DNA of 64,000 nt from an uncultured Sulfitobacter sp. (GTDB lineage: Bacteria > Pseudomonadota > Alphaproteobacteria > Rhodobacterales > Rhodobacteraceae): contig CAJJCJ010000006.1 of the NCBI GenBank assembly GCA_905182645.1, positions 124,001-188,000 of the forward strand. The letters are read 5' to 3'. The position numbers and the translations under genes were made by a program. This document shows positions 52,709 through 61,143 of this stretch, one piece after another. Within the stretch, counting starts at the first letter, position 1. Each line of letters opens with the position of its first letter. The notes below the pieces were generated by a model. That model was not told where the DNA came from. It was given only the letters and a program-made list of their open reading frames with translations, and searched no databases.

Positions 52709-54222
52709 ATGCCCACCCCCAAACCCGTTGTGTTGTGTATTTTGGATGGCTGGGGCCTAAGCGACGTTAAGGCGGGCAACGCCCCTGCCTTAGCCAAGCA
52801 CCCCAAATTTCGACGCGATCATGCGCGGCCCCCACGCCCAACTGTTGACCCACGGCAATGACGCGGGCCTGCCAAAAGGACAGATGGGCAATTCTGAAGT
52901 CGGCCATACAAACATCGGCGCTGGCCGCATTGTCGCAATGGATCTTGGTCAGATTGAACTGTCGATTGAAGACGGCAGTTTTGCGCGCGCAGCCGCCATT
53001 GTGAAATTCATTGACCAGATGAAAACCAGCGGCGGTACCGCACACCTGATGGGCGTTGTGTCCGACGGCGGCGTGCACGGTCATGTTAAACATATCATTG
53101 CAGCCGCAATTGCGCTGGATGCAGCAGGTGTTGCATCGGTTATCCACACGATGACTGATGGCCGCGACGTGGCCCCCAAAAGCGCCAAGGCGTTTATGGC
53201 CCAGCTTGAAAATGCCCTGCCTCCATCTTCCAAGATCGCCACTGTGATTGGCCGTTATTACGCAATGGACCGCGATAATCGGTGGGAACGTGTGCAAACT
53301 GCCTATAACGCGGTTGTTCTAGGTAAAGGTGACATTGCAGCCAACCCGCAGGCCGCGATTGACGCTGCATATGCGGCGGACAAAACGGATGAATTCATCC
53401 CCGCAACAGTCATTGGTGACTATGCTGGGTTTGCAAAAGGCGACGGGCTGTTCTGCCTAAACTTCCGGTCTGACCGCGCCCGCGAAATTCTTGCCGCCAT
53501 CGCTGATCCAAACTTTGACGGGTTCCCCCGCGAAATGCCCACGCTGATCGCGCGGCTTGGCATGGTCAATTATTCTGACGCACATGCGGCTTGGTATGAA
53601 ACAGTGTTTCCAAAGCGGGTGATTAATAACACCCTTGGAGCATGGGTCGCCCAACACGGATTACGGCAATTCCGCTTGGCAGAGACTGAAAAATATCCGC
53701 ACGTCACGTTCTTTATGAACGGAGGCGTTGAGGTTCCTGAAGCCGGCGAAGATCGCTTTATGCCGCAGTCACCTAAAGTGGCGACATATGATCTACAGCC
53801 TGAAATGTCGTCCGGTGAAGTAGCCGACGCCTTTGTCGGCGCAATCCACGACGGCTATGACCTAATTATTACGAATTTCGCCAATCCTGATATGGTTGGG
53901 CATACTGGCGATCTGAGTGCGGCAATCGCAGCTTGCGAAGCGGTGGATCACAGCATGGGTAAGGTGCTTGAAGCGCTGAAATCCACAGGTGGCGCGATGA
54001 TCGTCACCGCTGATCACGGCAATTGTGAAATGATGATCGACCCTGAAACAGGTGGTCCGCACACCGCGCATACGCTTAATCCTGTGCCAGTCGCACTGGT
54101 TGGCGGGCCGGATAGTGCATCCCTGCATAACGGGCGTTTGGCCGATTTGGCCCCAACGTCTGCTTGCACTTATGGGCCTGCCTCAACCAGACGAGATGAC
54201 TGGCCAGAGTTTGATTGATTGA
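52709..54222 (+). pseudogene. gpmI: 2,3-bisphosphoglycerate-independent phosphoglycerate mutase GpmI, with two single-base insertions
   Basis: ATG 52709 has AGGAG upstream and reads 'MPTPKPVVLCILDGWGLSDVKAGNAPALAKHPKF'. An extra C at 52811 breaks the frame; without it the sequence continues 'DAIMRGPHAQLLTHGNDAGLPKGQMGNSEVGHTNIGAGRIV' through 'TADHGNCEMM'. An extra T at 54159 shifts the C-terminus; without it it reads 'LLALMGLPQPDEMTGQSLID' and stops at 54222, overlapping the envC start (TGATG). Neither site is a long homopolymer. GpmI is a glycolytic enzyme, so loss would matter unless a second mutase exists. Confidence 0.85.
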
Positions 54223-55337
54223 TGCGCTTTTTCGCGATCATCTTGGTTCTGTGGGCTGGCATTGCCAACGCCCAAACCCCAGCCGAGGCTGCAATCGCTG
54301 CCGCTGATCGCTTGACGCAAGCGGGCATCACATTGGCGCAAGCCCAAGGTGCCCGCGATCGCGTGGCTGCGTTGACCCAAACAGTCCGTGCCTATGAGGA
54401 TGGGCTGATCGCCATGCGCGACGGGCTGCGCCGCGCCGCGATCCGACAAACAACATTGGAAACCGCGCTCGCCACAAAATCCGAAAAAGTTGGGCGCCTG
54501 CTCGGTGTTTTGCAAACCATGGGTCGCGCACCGGCGCCGTTGTTGCTTTTGCACCCGTCAGGGCCGACGGGAACTGCACGGTCTGGCATGATGGTTGCCG
54601 AAGTGGCCCCCGCGCTTCAGGCCGAAGTCGATCTACTGCGCACCGAACTAGAAGAAATTGCCTTGTTGCGGACTTTACAGGAAAGTGCGGCCAGCACCCT
54701 GCAAGATGGGTTAAACGGCGTGCAATCTGCGCGGTCTGCGCTGTCCATGGCCATTTCTGAACGGACCGATCTGCCGCTACGCTTTGTTGAAAATCCGATT
54801 CAAACGGCGCTTTTGTTGGCGAGTACTGAAACGCTTACGGGCTTCGCATCTGGGCTTAGTGACAGTTTTGTTCGGGACACGGTCCCCGTCGACGCCACAA
54901 CACAAAAAGGAAACTTGTCGCTGCCAGTGCAAGGTCAAGTCATTCGTCAGTTTAACGCGCCGGATGCGGCCGGTATTCGCAGACCCGGCGTAATCCTTGC
55001 TGCAAGACCACGCGCGCTGGTCACCACACCCGCAGCCGCAACAATCTTGTTCCGTGGTCCGCTGCTGGACTATGGTAATGTCATCATTCTTGAACCAGCA
55101 GCCGACGTTCTTTTCGTCATTGCGGGACTGCAAGAAGTGTTTGGTGAAGCCGGTCAGGTCATCCCGCAAGGGTCGCCGATTGGGCTGTTGGGCGGAGATG
55201 CGCCCGATGCTAACGCAATCTTGACCCAAAGAGAGGTCGATTTTGGCGGTGTGGCGTCACAGACCCTTTATCTTGAGGTCAGAGAAGGGCAGAGTTCGGT
55301 AAACCCAACCGACTGGTTCGTATTGAACGACAGATAG
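54222..55337 (+). CDS. EnvC-like murein hydrolase activator (degenerate LytM)
   Basis: A 371-residue exported protein with signal peptide 'MRFFAIILVLWAGIANAQ', a coiled-coil middle (about 20-200) and a C-terminal LytM-like fold ('YGNVIILEPAADVLFVIAGLQEVFGEAGQVIPQGSPIGLLGG...TLYLEVREG'). The zinc-binding histidines of active M23 peptidases are absent (no HxH, 'TLYLEV' for 'HLHFE'), which fits EnvC-type activators of cell-wall amidases in division. It lies 13 bases before ctpA. Start ATG 54222 restores the overlap with the repaired gpmI frame. Confidence 0.85.
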   Translation: MRFFAIILVLWAGIANAQTPAEAAIAAADRLTQAGITLAQAQGARDRVAALTQTVRAYEDGLIAMRDGLRRAAIRQTTLETALATKSEKVGRLLGVLQTMGRAPAPLLLLHPSGPTGTARSGMMVAEVAPALQAEVDLLRTELEEIALLRTLQESAASTLQDGLNGVQSARSALSMAISERTDLPLRFVENPIQTALLLASTETLTGFASGLSDSFVRDTVPVDATTQKGNLSLPVQGQVIRQFNAPDAAGIRRPGVILAARPRALVTTPAAATILFRGPLLDYGNVIILEPAADVLFVIAGLQEVFGEAGQVIPQGSPIGLLGGDAPDANAILTQREVDFGGVASQTLYLEVREGQSSVNPTDWFVLNDR

Positions 55338-55350
55338 GACATATATATTT

Positions 55351-56694
55351 ATGAAAAAGCTAATGATGGCAGCCGGTGGCGGTACCCTTTTGGGTTTGAT
55401 CGCAACAACGCAAATTGCCGGCCCCCTACTCGCCCAAGAGGCTGCAAATAGCGCAAGCGTTTACGAACAGCTTGATCTGTTTGGCGACATCTTTGAACGC
55501 ATCCGCGCTGGTTACGTCGAAGACGTCGAAGAAAAGGACCTGATCGAAGCCGCGATTAACGGGATGCTTACATCACTTGATCCGCATTCGAGCTATTTAT
55601 CCGCCGATGATGCCGCCGCGATGCGCGTTCAGACGCGTGGTGAATTTGGCGGACTTGGCATTGAAGTTACTCAAGAAGAAGGTTGGGTCAAAGTCGTCTC
55701 GCCAATGGATGGTACACCAGCTGATGCCGCAGGTATTCTTGCAGGTGATTTTATCACTGCGGTTGACGGTGAGAATGTACTTGGCCTGACGCTAGACGAG
55801 GCAGTTGATCTCATGCGTGGTCCTGTCGGTTCCGAGATCGTAATTACAGTTGTGCGTGAAGGCGAAGTCGAGCCGCTTAAAGTATCCATCATTCGCGACA
55901 CGATCAAACTGACAGCGGTGCGCAGCCGGACCGAAGGCAATGCCATTGTCTTGCGAATCGCCACATTTAGCGATCAGACATACCCAGACCTGAAATCCGG
56001 CTTAGAAGACCAAATCGGAGAGGCTGGTGGTTTGGACAATGTCGACGGGATCATTCTTGATCTTCGCAACAATCCAGGCGGCTTGCTGAACCAAGCAATT
56101 TATGTGTCCGACGCGTTCTTAGAGGCTGGCGAAATCGTGTCCACCCGTGGCCGTGAACCAAACGATAGTGACCGCTATAATGCAGCTGTCGGCGATCTGG
56201 CCGAAGGCAAACCGATTGTTGTGCTGATCAACGGCGGCTCTGCCTCAGCATCTGAAATCGTCGCGGGTGCGTTGCAAGATCATCGTCGTGCAATCGTTGT
56301 TGGCACCAAATCATTCGGCAAAGGGTCCGTGCAGACGGTTGTTCCATTGCAGGGCGACGGCGCCATGCGCCTTACAACGGCGCGGTATTACACTCCGTCA
56401 GGTCGGTCCATTCAAGCCTTAGGCATTTCGCCAGACATCATCGTCGAACAGCCCCGCGCCCGTCCGTCCGATGAGGAAGAGGCAACAGGGTTCCGGTCAG
56501 AAGCCGATCTGCGTGGGTCTTTGGACAACGACAGCCTAACCGAAGACGAGATCCGCCAGATTGAAGAAGACCGCGACCGCGCCCAAGCCGCCGCGGAATT
56601 GCGTGAAGACGACTATCAACTGGCCTATGCGATCGACATTCTTAAAGGGTTGAATGCGCTTGGTCCGCGGGCAGTAACCACTGACGACAAGTAA
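55351..56694 (+). CDS. ctpA: C-terminal processing peptidase CtpA (S41 family)
   Basis: A 447-residue periplasmic protease. After a hydrophobic signal-like N-terminus ('MMAAGGGTLLGLIATTQIAGPLLAQEA') come the N-terminal S41 region, a PDZ domain ('RGEFGGLGIEVTQEEGWVKVVSPMDGTPADAAGILAGDFI') and the catalytic S41 domain. The serine-lysine pair is in 'LINGGSASASEIVAGALQD' and 'GTKSFGKGSVQTVVPL'. It trims exported proteins or murein hydrolases, fitting its place after an envC-like gene. Full length. Confidence 0.93.
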   Translation: MKKLMMAAGGGTLLGLIATTQIAGPLLAQEAANSASVYEQLDLFGDIFERIRAGYVEDVEEKDLIEAAINGMLTSLDPHSSYLSADDAAAMRVQTRGEFGGLGIEVTQEEGWVKVVSPMDGTPADAAGILAGDFITAVDGENVLGLTLDEAVDLMRGPVGSEIVITVVREGEVEPLKVSIIRDTIKLTAVRSRTEGNAIVLRIATFSDQTYPDLKSGLEDQIGEAGGLDNVDGIILDLRNNPGGLLNQAIYVSDAFLEAGEIVSTRGREPNDSDRYNAAVGDLAEGKPIVVLINGGSASASEIVAGALQDHRRAIVVGTKSFGKGSVQTVVPLQGDGAMRLTTARYYTPSGRSIQALGISPDIIVEQPRARPSDEEEATGFRSEADLRGSLDNDSLTEDEIRQIEEDRDRAQAAAELREDDYQLAYAIDILKGLNALGPRAVTTDDK

Positions 56695-56713
56695 ACCCGC
56701 TTACAAAACGCAA

Positions 56714-56748
56714 AAAGGCCCCGCAAGGTTTGCACCTGCGGGGCCTTT
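56714..56748. terminator. Bidirectional terminator after ctpA
   Basis: AAAGGCCCCGCA (56714-56725) pairs with TGCGGGGCCTTT (56737-56748), a perfect 12-bp stem with flanking A and T runs, placed between convergent ctpA and the dehydrogenase gene. Confidence 0.88.
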
Positions 56749-56762
56749 CTATTTGCGCGGGT

Positions 56763-59207
56763 TTACCCTTTGACGCGTTCTGATTTTGGATCGTAGAACG
56801 GCTTAAGGCTCGCCTCTGCTTTGATCCGGGTGCCCATGACGTCGATCTCGTAGGTTGATGCCAAAACTTCTGCCACGGTTTCGCCCTTACACGGCACGTA
56901 GCCCATGCCCATCGCGGCGCCCATATGGTGGCCGTAAACGCCCGACGACAGGTAGCCAACGACCTCGCCGTCGCGCATGACAGGTTCGTTGTGATACAAA
57001 AGCGGCTCTGGATCGGTCAGTTTGAATTGGACTAAGCGGCTATTCAAACCTTCATCCTTTTTGCGCAGAACGGCATCGCGTCCGATAAACGCGGGCTTGT
57101 CAGTTTTCACCGCAAACCCAAGCCCAGCCTCTAACACGTGATCCTCTGAGGTGATGTCATGGCCAAAGTGTCTGAACCCTTTTTCGATCCGGCCCGCGTC
57201 CATCATATGCATGCCACACAGCTTAACGCCCATGTCTTGACCTGCAGCGTGCAGTACCTCGAACGCATGTGCGGCCATGTCGGAAGATACGTACACTTCC
57301 CAGCCCAGCTCGCCCACGTAAGTCACGCGGTGCACGCGTGCCATCCCCATGCCCAGTTCGATCTCTTGCGCAGTACCAAACGGGTTTACGTCGTTAGAGA
57401 AATCATTGGGCGACACAGCTTGCAGCAATTTACGCGCATTTGGGCCCATGACCGCAATCACCCCTTCGCCAGCAGTGACGTCAGTAATCACAACATTATG
57501 ATCGCCGATATTACGCTGCATCCAGACCTGATCGGCCAAACGCGTGGCTGCTGGCGTCACCACAAGAAACACCGTTTCTGACAGTCGAGTGACGGTCACA
57601 TCCGCCTCGATCCCCGCCTTGTTATTGAGGAATTGCGTGTAGACGATTTTACCAACCGGAACATCATAGTGACCGCCGCCGACGTAGTTCATGAACCCGA
57701 CAGCATCGCGCCCTTCGACACGAATCTTGCCAAACGATGACATGTCGTACATGCCGACATTGGTGCGCACCGCACCCAATTCAGCCGCGACATTTCCAAA
57801 GAAATTCTGACGCTTCCACGAATATTCGTATTCCGGCGTCTGCCCTTCGTTCGCAAACCAGTTGGCCCGTTCCCAACCAGCCAATTCGCCCATCACTGCA
57901 CCTTGATCCAGCAGGTGCTGGTGGAACGGCGTGCGGCGAATGCCCCGCGCTGTTGCCTTTTGGCGGAATGGAAAATGGTCGGCGTAAAGCAAGCCAAGCG
58001 TTTCCTTGGACCGTTCAAACAGGTAATATTTGTTGCCCTGGAATGGCTGCATGCGGCTGATGTCGACATCGCCCAAATCATACGGCTTTTCACCTGCATC
58101 CATCCATACCGCCAGCGCTTGCCCCGCGCCACCAGCCGATTGGATGCCGATCGAATTGAAACCCGCTGCGACCCACACATTGTCCATCTCTGGCGCAAGA
58201 CCAAGGTGGTAGGCATCATCTGGCGTGAACGATTCCGGTCCGTTAAAGAACGTGTGAATGCCCGCCTCTGCTAGCATCGGCATCCGATTTACGGCTTGTT
58301 CCAAGATTGGCTCAAAGTGGTCGAAATCTTCGGGAAGCTGGTCAAACTCGAAGTCCTTCGGGATGCCACCCATCGCCCACGGTTTGGCGTTGGGTTCAAA
58401 TGCACCGAGCAGGATTTTTCCTGCGTCTTCTTTGTAATACGCACATTCGTCGGGGACGCGCAGGACCGGCATTTGGGTCAGCCCCTTAATCGCCTCGGTC
58501 ACGATATAGAAATGCTCGCAGGCATGCAGCGGGACGTTGACGCCCGCCATGCGACCAACTTCGTGGCCCCACATACCGCCACAGTTCACGATCATGTCGC
58601 AGTCGATTGTGCCTGTCTCGGTTCCGCTGCTCCAATCCACGGATTTCACCCGACGACCATCGCGATTGATCTTGGTCACAGCAGTGCGTTCAATCACTTG
58701 GGCACCATTTTGACGCGCCCCTTTTGCCAAAGCCAACGTGATGTTTGCAGGGTCGCCTTGCCCATCAAGCGGCAGGTAAACGCCGGCGGTCACACCGTCG
58801 ATGTTCAGATGTTCGTAGCGTTCTTTAACTTCTTTTGGGCTGATTTCCTCGACTTCAACACCGAACGCGCGCGCCATCGCCGCTTGGCGGAAAATCTCTT
58901 CTTTGCGTTCTTGCGTTAAGGCCGCAGTAATGGACCCAACCCGTTTGAAACCTGTAGCAACGCCTGTTTCAGCCTCCAAATTACCGTATAGTTCTTGGGA
59001 GTATTTCGCGAGCTTGGTCATGTTGGCCGTCGCGCGCAATTGCGCGATCAGGCCCGCCGCGTGCCATGTCGTTCCTGATGTGAGCTGTTTGCGTTCCAAC
59101 AAAACGATGTCCTTCCAACCCAGTTTTGCTAGGTGATACGCAACAGAACACCCGATAACGCCACCCCCAATAATGACAACGCGGGCAGAAGTGGGAACAT
59201 TAACCAT
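56763..59207 (-). CDS. FAD-dependent dimethylglycine/sarcosine dehydrogenase-like protein with GcvT domain
   Basis: An 814-residue two-domain enzyme. The N-terminal DAO domain opens with 'RVVIIGGGVIGCSVAYHLAKLGW' (FAD-binding GxGxxG) and 'SGTTWHAAGL', whose histidine is the covalent FAD site in dimethylglycine and sarcosine dehydrogenases. From about residue 430 a GcvT-type aminomethyltransferase domain follows ('YVGELGWEVYVSSDM', 'AGRIEKGFRHFGHDI'), which takes the methyl group to tetrahydrofolate. It is the last gene of the minus-strand betaine/dimethylglycine cluster. Exact substrate not resolved. Confidence 0.9.
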   Translation of the reverse strand: MVNVPTSARVVIIGGGVIGCSVAYHLAKLGWKDIVLLERKQLTSGTTWHAAGLIAQLRATANMTKLAKYSQELYGNLEAETGVATGFKRVGSITAALTQERKEEIFRQAAMARAFGVEVEEISPKEVKERYEHLNIDGVTAGVYLPLDGQGDPANITLALAKGARQNGAQVIERTAVTKINRDGRRVKSVDWSSGTETGTIDCDMIVNCGGMWGHEVGRMAGVNVPLHACEHFYIVTEAIKGLTQMPVLRVPDECAYYKEDAGKILLGAFEPNAKPWAMGGIPKDFEFDQLPEDFDHFEPILEQAVNRMPMLAEAGIHTFFNGPESFTPDDAYHLGLAPEMDNVWVAAGFNSIGIQSAGGAGQALAVWMDAGEKPYDLGDVDISRMQPFQGNKYYLFERSKETLGLLYADHFPFRQKATARGIRRTPFHQHLLDQGAVMGELAGWERANWFANEGQTPEYEYSWKRQNFFGNVAAELGAVRTNVGMYDMSSFGKIRVEGRDAVGFMNYVGGGHYDVPVGKIVYTQFLNNKAGIEADVTVTRLSETVFLVVTPAATRLADQVWMQRNIGDHNVVITDVTAGEGVIAVMGPNARKLLQAVSPNDFSNDVNPFGTAQEIELGMGMARVHRVTYVGELGWEVYVSSDMAAHAFEVLHAAGQDMGVKLCGMHMMDAGRIEKGFRHFGHDITSEDHVLEAGLGFAVKTDKPAFIGRDAVLRKKDEGLNSRLVQFKLTDPEPLLYHNEPVMRDGEVVGYLSSGVYGHHMGAAMGMGYVPCKGETVAEVLASTYEIDVMGTRIKAEASLKPFYDPKSERVKG

Positions 59208-59219
59208 GGCAGGTTTTCC

Positions 59220-60086
59220 TTATTTGAAACGCGCCGCAAGAGCGGCAATATGAGCAGGCCCAACTTCACAGCAGCCACCGATCACAGTGGCGCCAGCATC
59301 GACCCAAAGTTGAGCAAATTCAGCATAGCGGGCAGGCCCAAGATCTGTGCGTGCCTCAAGCACATCAACGGTAGCCCCGATGTGATCAAAATCATCTGCA
59401 ATGCCTGTGAACCCGTTTGCGTATGCACCAACCGTCACGCCCGTTTTGGCCAGCAACGGGATGGCTTGGCTGACGGCTTCGGGCAGCGAGCAATTGATCG
59501 ATACGACATGCGGATTAAATTCCGCGATGACGGGAATCATATTTGTGATCGGCTCGCCTGACCGCAGCTTTGTCCCGTCAGCGTCATCGACAGACAGTGA
59601 CAACCAGACAGGTTTGCCTGTCACGCCAGCACCCATAAGCCCGCCACGGGCCTGATCAACGGACGACATTGTCTCAAGGATATGCGCGTCCACAAATGGG
59701 GCATGAACATGGGCCAAGTGGGCGTAAACTTCGGCGGCTTTATCAGCAGGGGGGCATTTGTCGGGTTGATATGAAAACCCCTGCGGGCCAAGCGCGCCAA
59801 GCACCAAGCCGCTGCCGTGCGCATCGCGTGACTGACAGGCCAATTCGCATGCCAACACCGCAAGCCGATCCAACTGGTCGCCGATACCATGCGTTTCAAA
59901 CCGATCCGGCAGGACAGAATAGCTGTTGGTTGTTGCAGCATCGGCACCTGCGGCAAAATAATCATCGTGTACGGCGCGCACCATGTCAGGGTTATCAAGC
60001 AGTGCTTGAACTGACCAAAGTCCAGTCGCTTTGCCTGCACGGGCCACCAGTTCTTGGCCCATTCCCCCATCAAGAATCGTGATCAT
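59220..60086 (-). CDS. Homocysteine S-methyltransferase family protein (betaine-homocysteine methyltransferase-like)
   Basis: A 288-residue zinc methyltransferase of the pfam S-methyl_trans family. The N-terminal 'MITILDGGMGQELVARAG', the first ligand cysteine in 'VSINCSLPEAVSQAI' and the C-terminal 'VIGGCCEVGPAHIAAL' (two ligand cysteines) are all present. It transfers a methyl group from a donor such as glycine betaine to homocysteine, giving methionine and dimethylglycine. Between two dimethylglycine-type dehydrogenases this donor is plausible. Located 12 bases before the downstream dehydrogenase. Confidence 0.88.
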   Translation of the reverse strand: MITILDGGMGQELVARAGKATGLWSVQALLDNPDMVRAVHDDYFAAGADAATTNSYSVLPDRFETHGIGDQLDRLAVLACELACQSRDAHGSGLVLGALGPQGFSYQPDKCPPADKAAEVYAHLAHVHAPFVDAHILETMSSVDQARGGLMGAGVTGKPVWLSLSVDDADGTKLRSGEPITNMIPVIAEFNPHVVSINCSLPEAVSQAIPLLAKTGVTVGAYANGFTGIADDFDHIGATVDVLEARTDLGPARYAEFAQLWVDAGATVIGGCCEVGPAHIAALAARFK

Positions 60087-60140
60087 TCAGTCACCCTCAT
60101 GTATTGGCTGCACTTTATCAAATTGGCGCAGCCACAGTGT

Positions 60141-61139
60141 TTAATTTGCGCCATAACTGGCGTTTTCTCTACGGCCAATCCGCTTTTGGCGCGATGCATT
60201 CGGGGTCATCCCAAATACCGTGCGGTAAACGCGTGCGAATCCGCTAGAAAAACCCGTCGCAAGACCAATCTCTTGAATGGTCATGTTGGTGTTCAACAAC
60301 AGGTTGTTGGCGTGCGCCAGTCGCAATTCGCGGTAATATCCATTTGGTGTGGTCTGCATGATCTTGTGGAATTTCCGCTCTAACGACCGCTTTGACACCT
60401 TGGCCTGCGTTGCGATTGTCGCGATGGGCAACGGCACCTCGATATTGGACTGCATTAATCCGACACAAACATCCAAATCGTCGTCACCCGTCGCATGCAC
60501 AGCCCGCCCTGCATAAGGCTGCAAGGTATTAAAATGCCGAATACGTTCGTGAAGCAAAACATCGGCCACAGTCATCATTGCGGCAGACGATAGGTGCAGT
60601 GCTGCGATGGAAAGCATCATATCCACTGTCGCCCCCATCCCAGCACAGGTCATTACAACGCCGTCGTCAGCCGCAAGTGCTGCACCAGTTTCAAACAAAC
60701 CGAGCCGTTCCCGCAAAATGGCGCGGTTTTCCCAATGCGTCGTATAATTTGCGGCGGACTGCCCGCGATCTGCGATATAACGCGTCGCGGCCTCTGACAA
60801 CAGAATGACACGCGATTGGCGCGACGAATACCGCCCCAACACCACACCCATCGTCAAATCGGGATGCTCCGCATCCGCATTGCCAAGCACAATAAGATAT
60901 TGTGTATCTGGCTGCGTCGGAAAGATGGATGTCTGCACCACGGCGTCGCTGCTGCTGCTAATTGGTCCGCCAAAGTGAGACAGGTAGCGCCAAGAAAACA
61001 CGTCTTGCCCGCTCAGCCGATTTGCCAAGCGAAGCACGTCAACGACACCCGCCATTTCCGTAAGAACAAACCCATCAGCCACAGCAATATTGCAATGCTG
61101 TGGCGCACGAACAGCCGTTTGCGATGAAGCTGCCCGCAT
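60141..61139 (-). CDS. GlxA/GbdR-like AraC-family regulator (DJ-1/PfpI + AraC HTH)
   Basis: A 332-residue regulator. The N-terminal half is a DJ-1/PfpI-like amidotransferase-fold sensor ('NIAVADGFVLTEMAGVVDVLRLANRLSG', 'VVMTCAGMGATVDMMLSIAALHL') and the C-terminal half two AraC helix-turn-helix motifs ('IATIATQAKVSKRSLERKF', 'LNTNMTIQEIGLATGFSSGFARVYRTVFGMTP'). This is the architecture of GbdR, which activates glycine betaine and dimethylglycine catabolism. The ATG at 61139 lies 4 bases after the stop of the upstream dehydrogenase gene. It likely controls the cluster. Confidence 0.87.
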   Translation of the reverse strand: MRAASSQTAVRAPQHCNIAVADGFVLTEMAGVVDVLRLANRLSGQDVFSWRYLSHFGGPISSSSDAVVQTSIFPTQPDTQYLIVLGNADAEHPDLTMGVVLGRYSSRQSRVILLSEAATRYIADRGQSAANYTTHWENRAILRERLGLFETGAALAADDGVVMTCAGMGATVDMMLSIAALHLSSAAMMTVADVLLHERIRHFNTLQPYAGRAVHATGDDDLDVCVGLMQSNIEVPLPIATIATQAKVSKRSLERKFHKIMQTTPNGYYRELRLAHANNLLLNTNMTIQEIGLATGFSSGFARVYRTVFGMTPNASRQKRIGRRENASYGAN

Positions 61140-61143
61140 TCGC

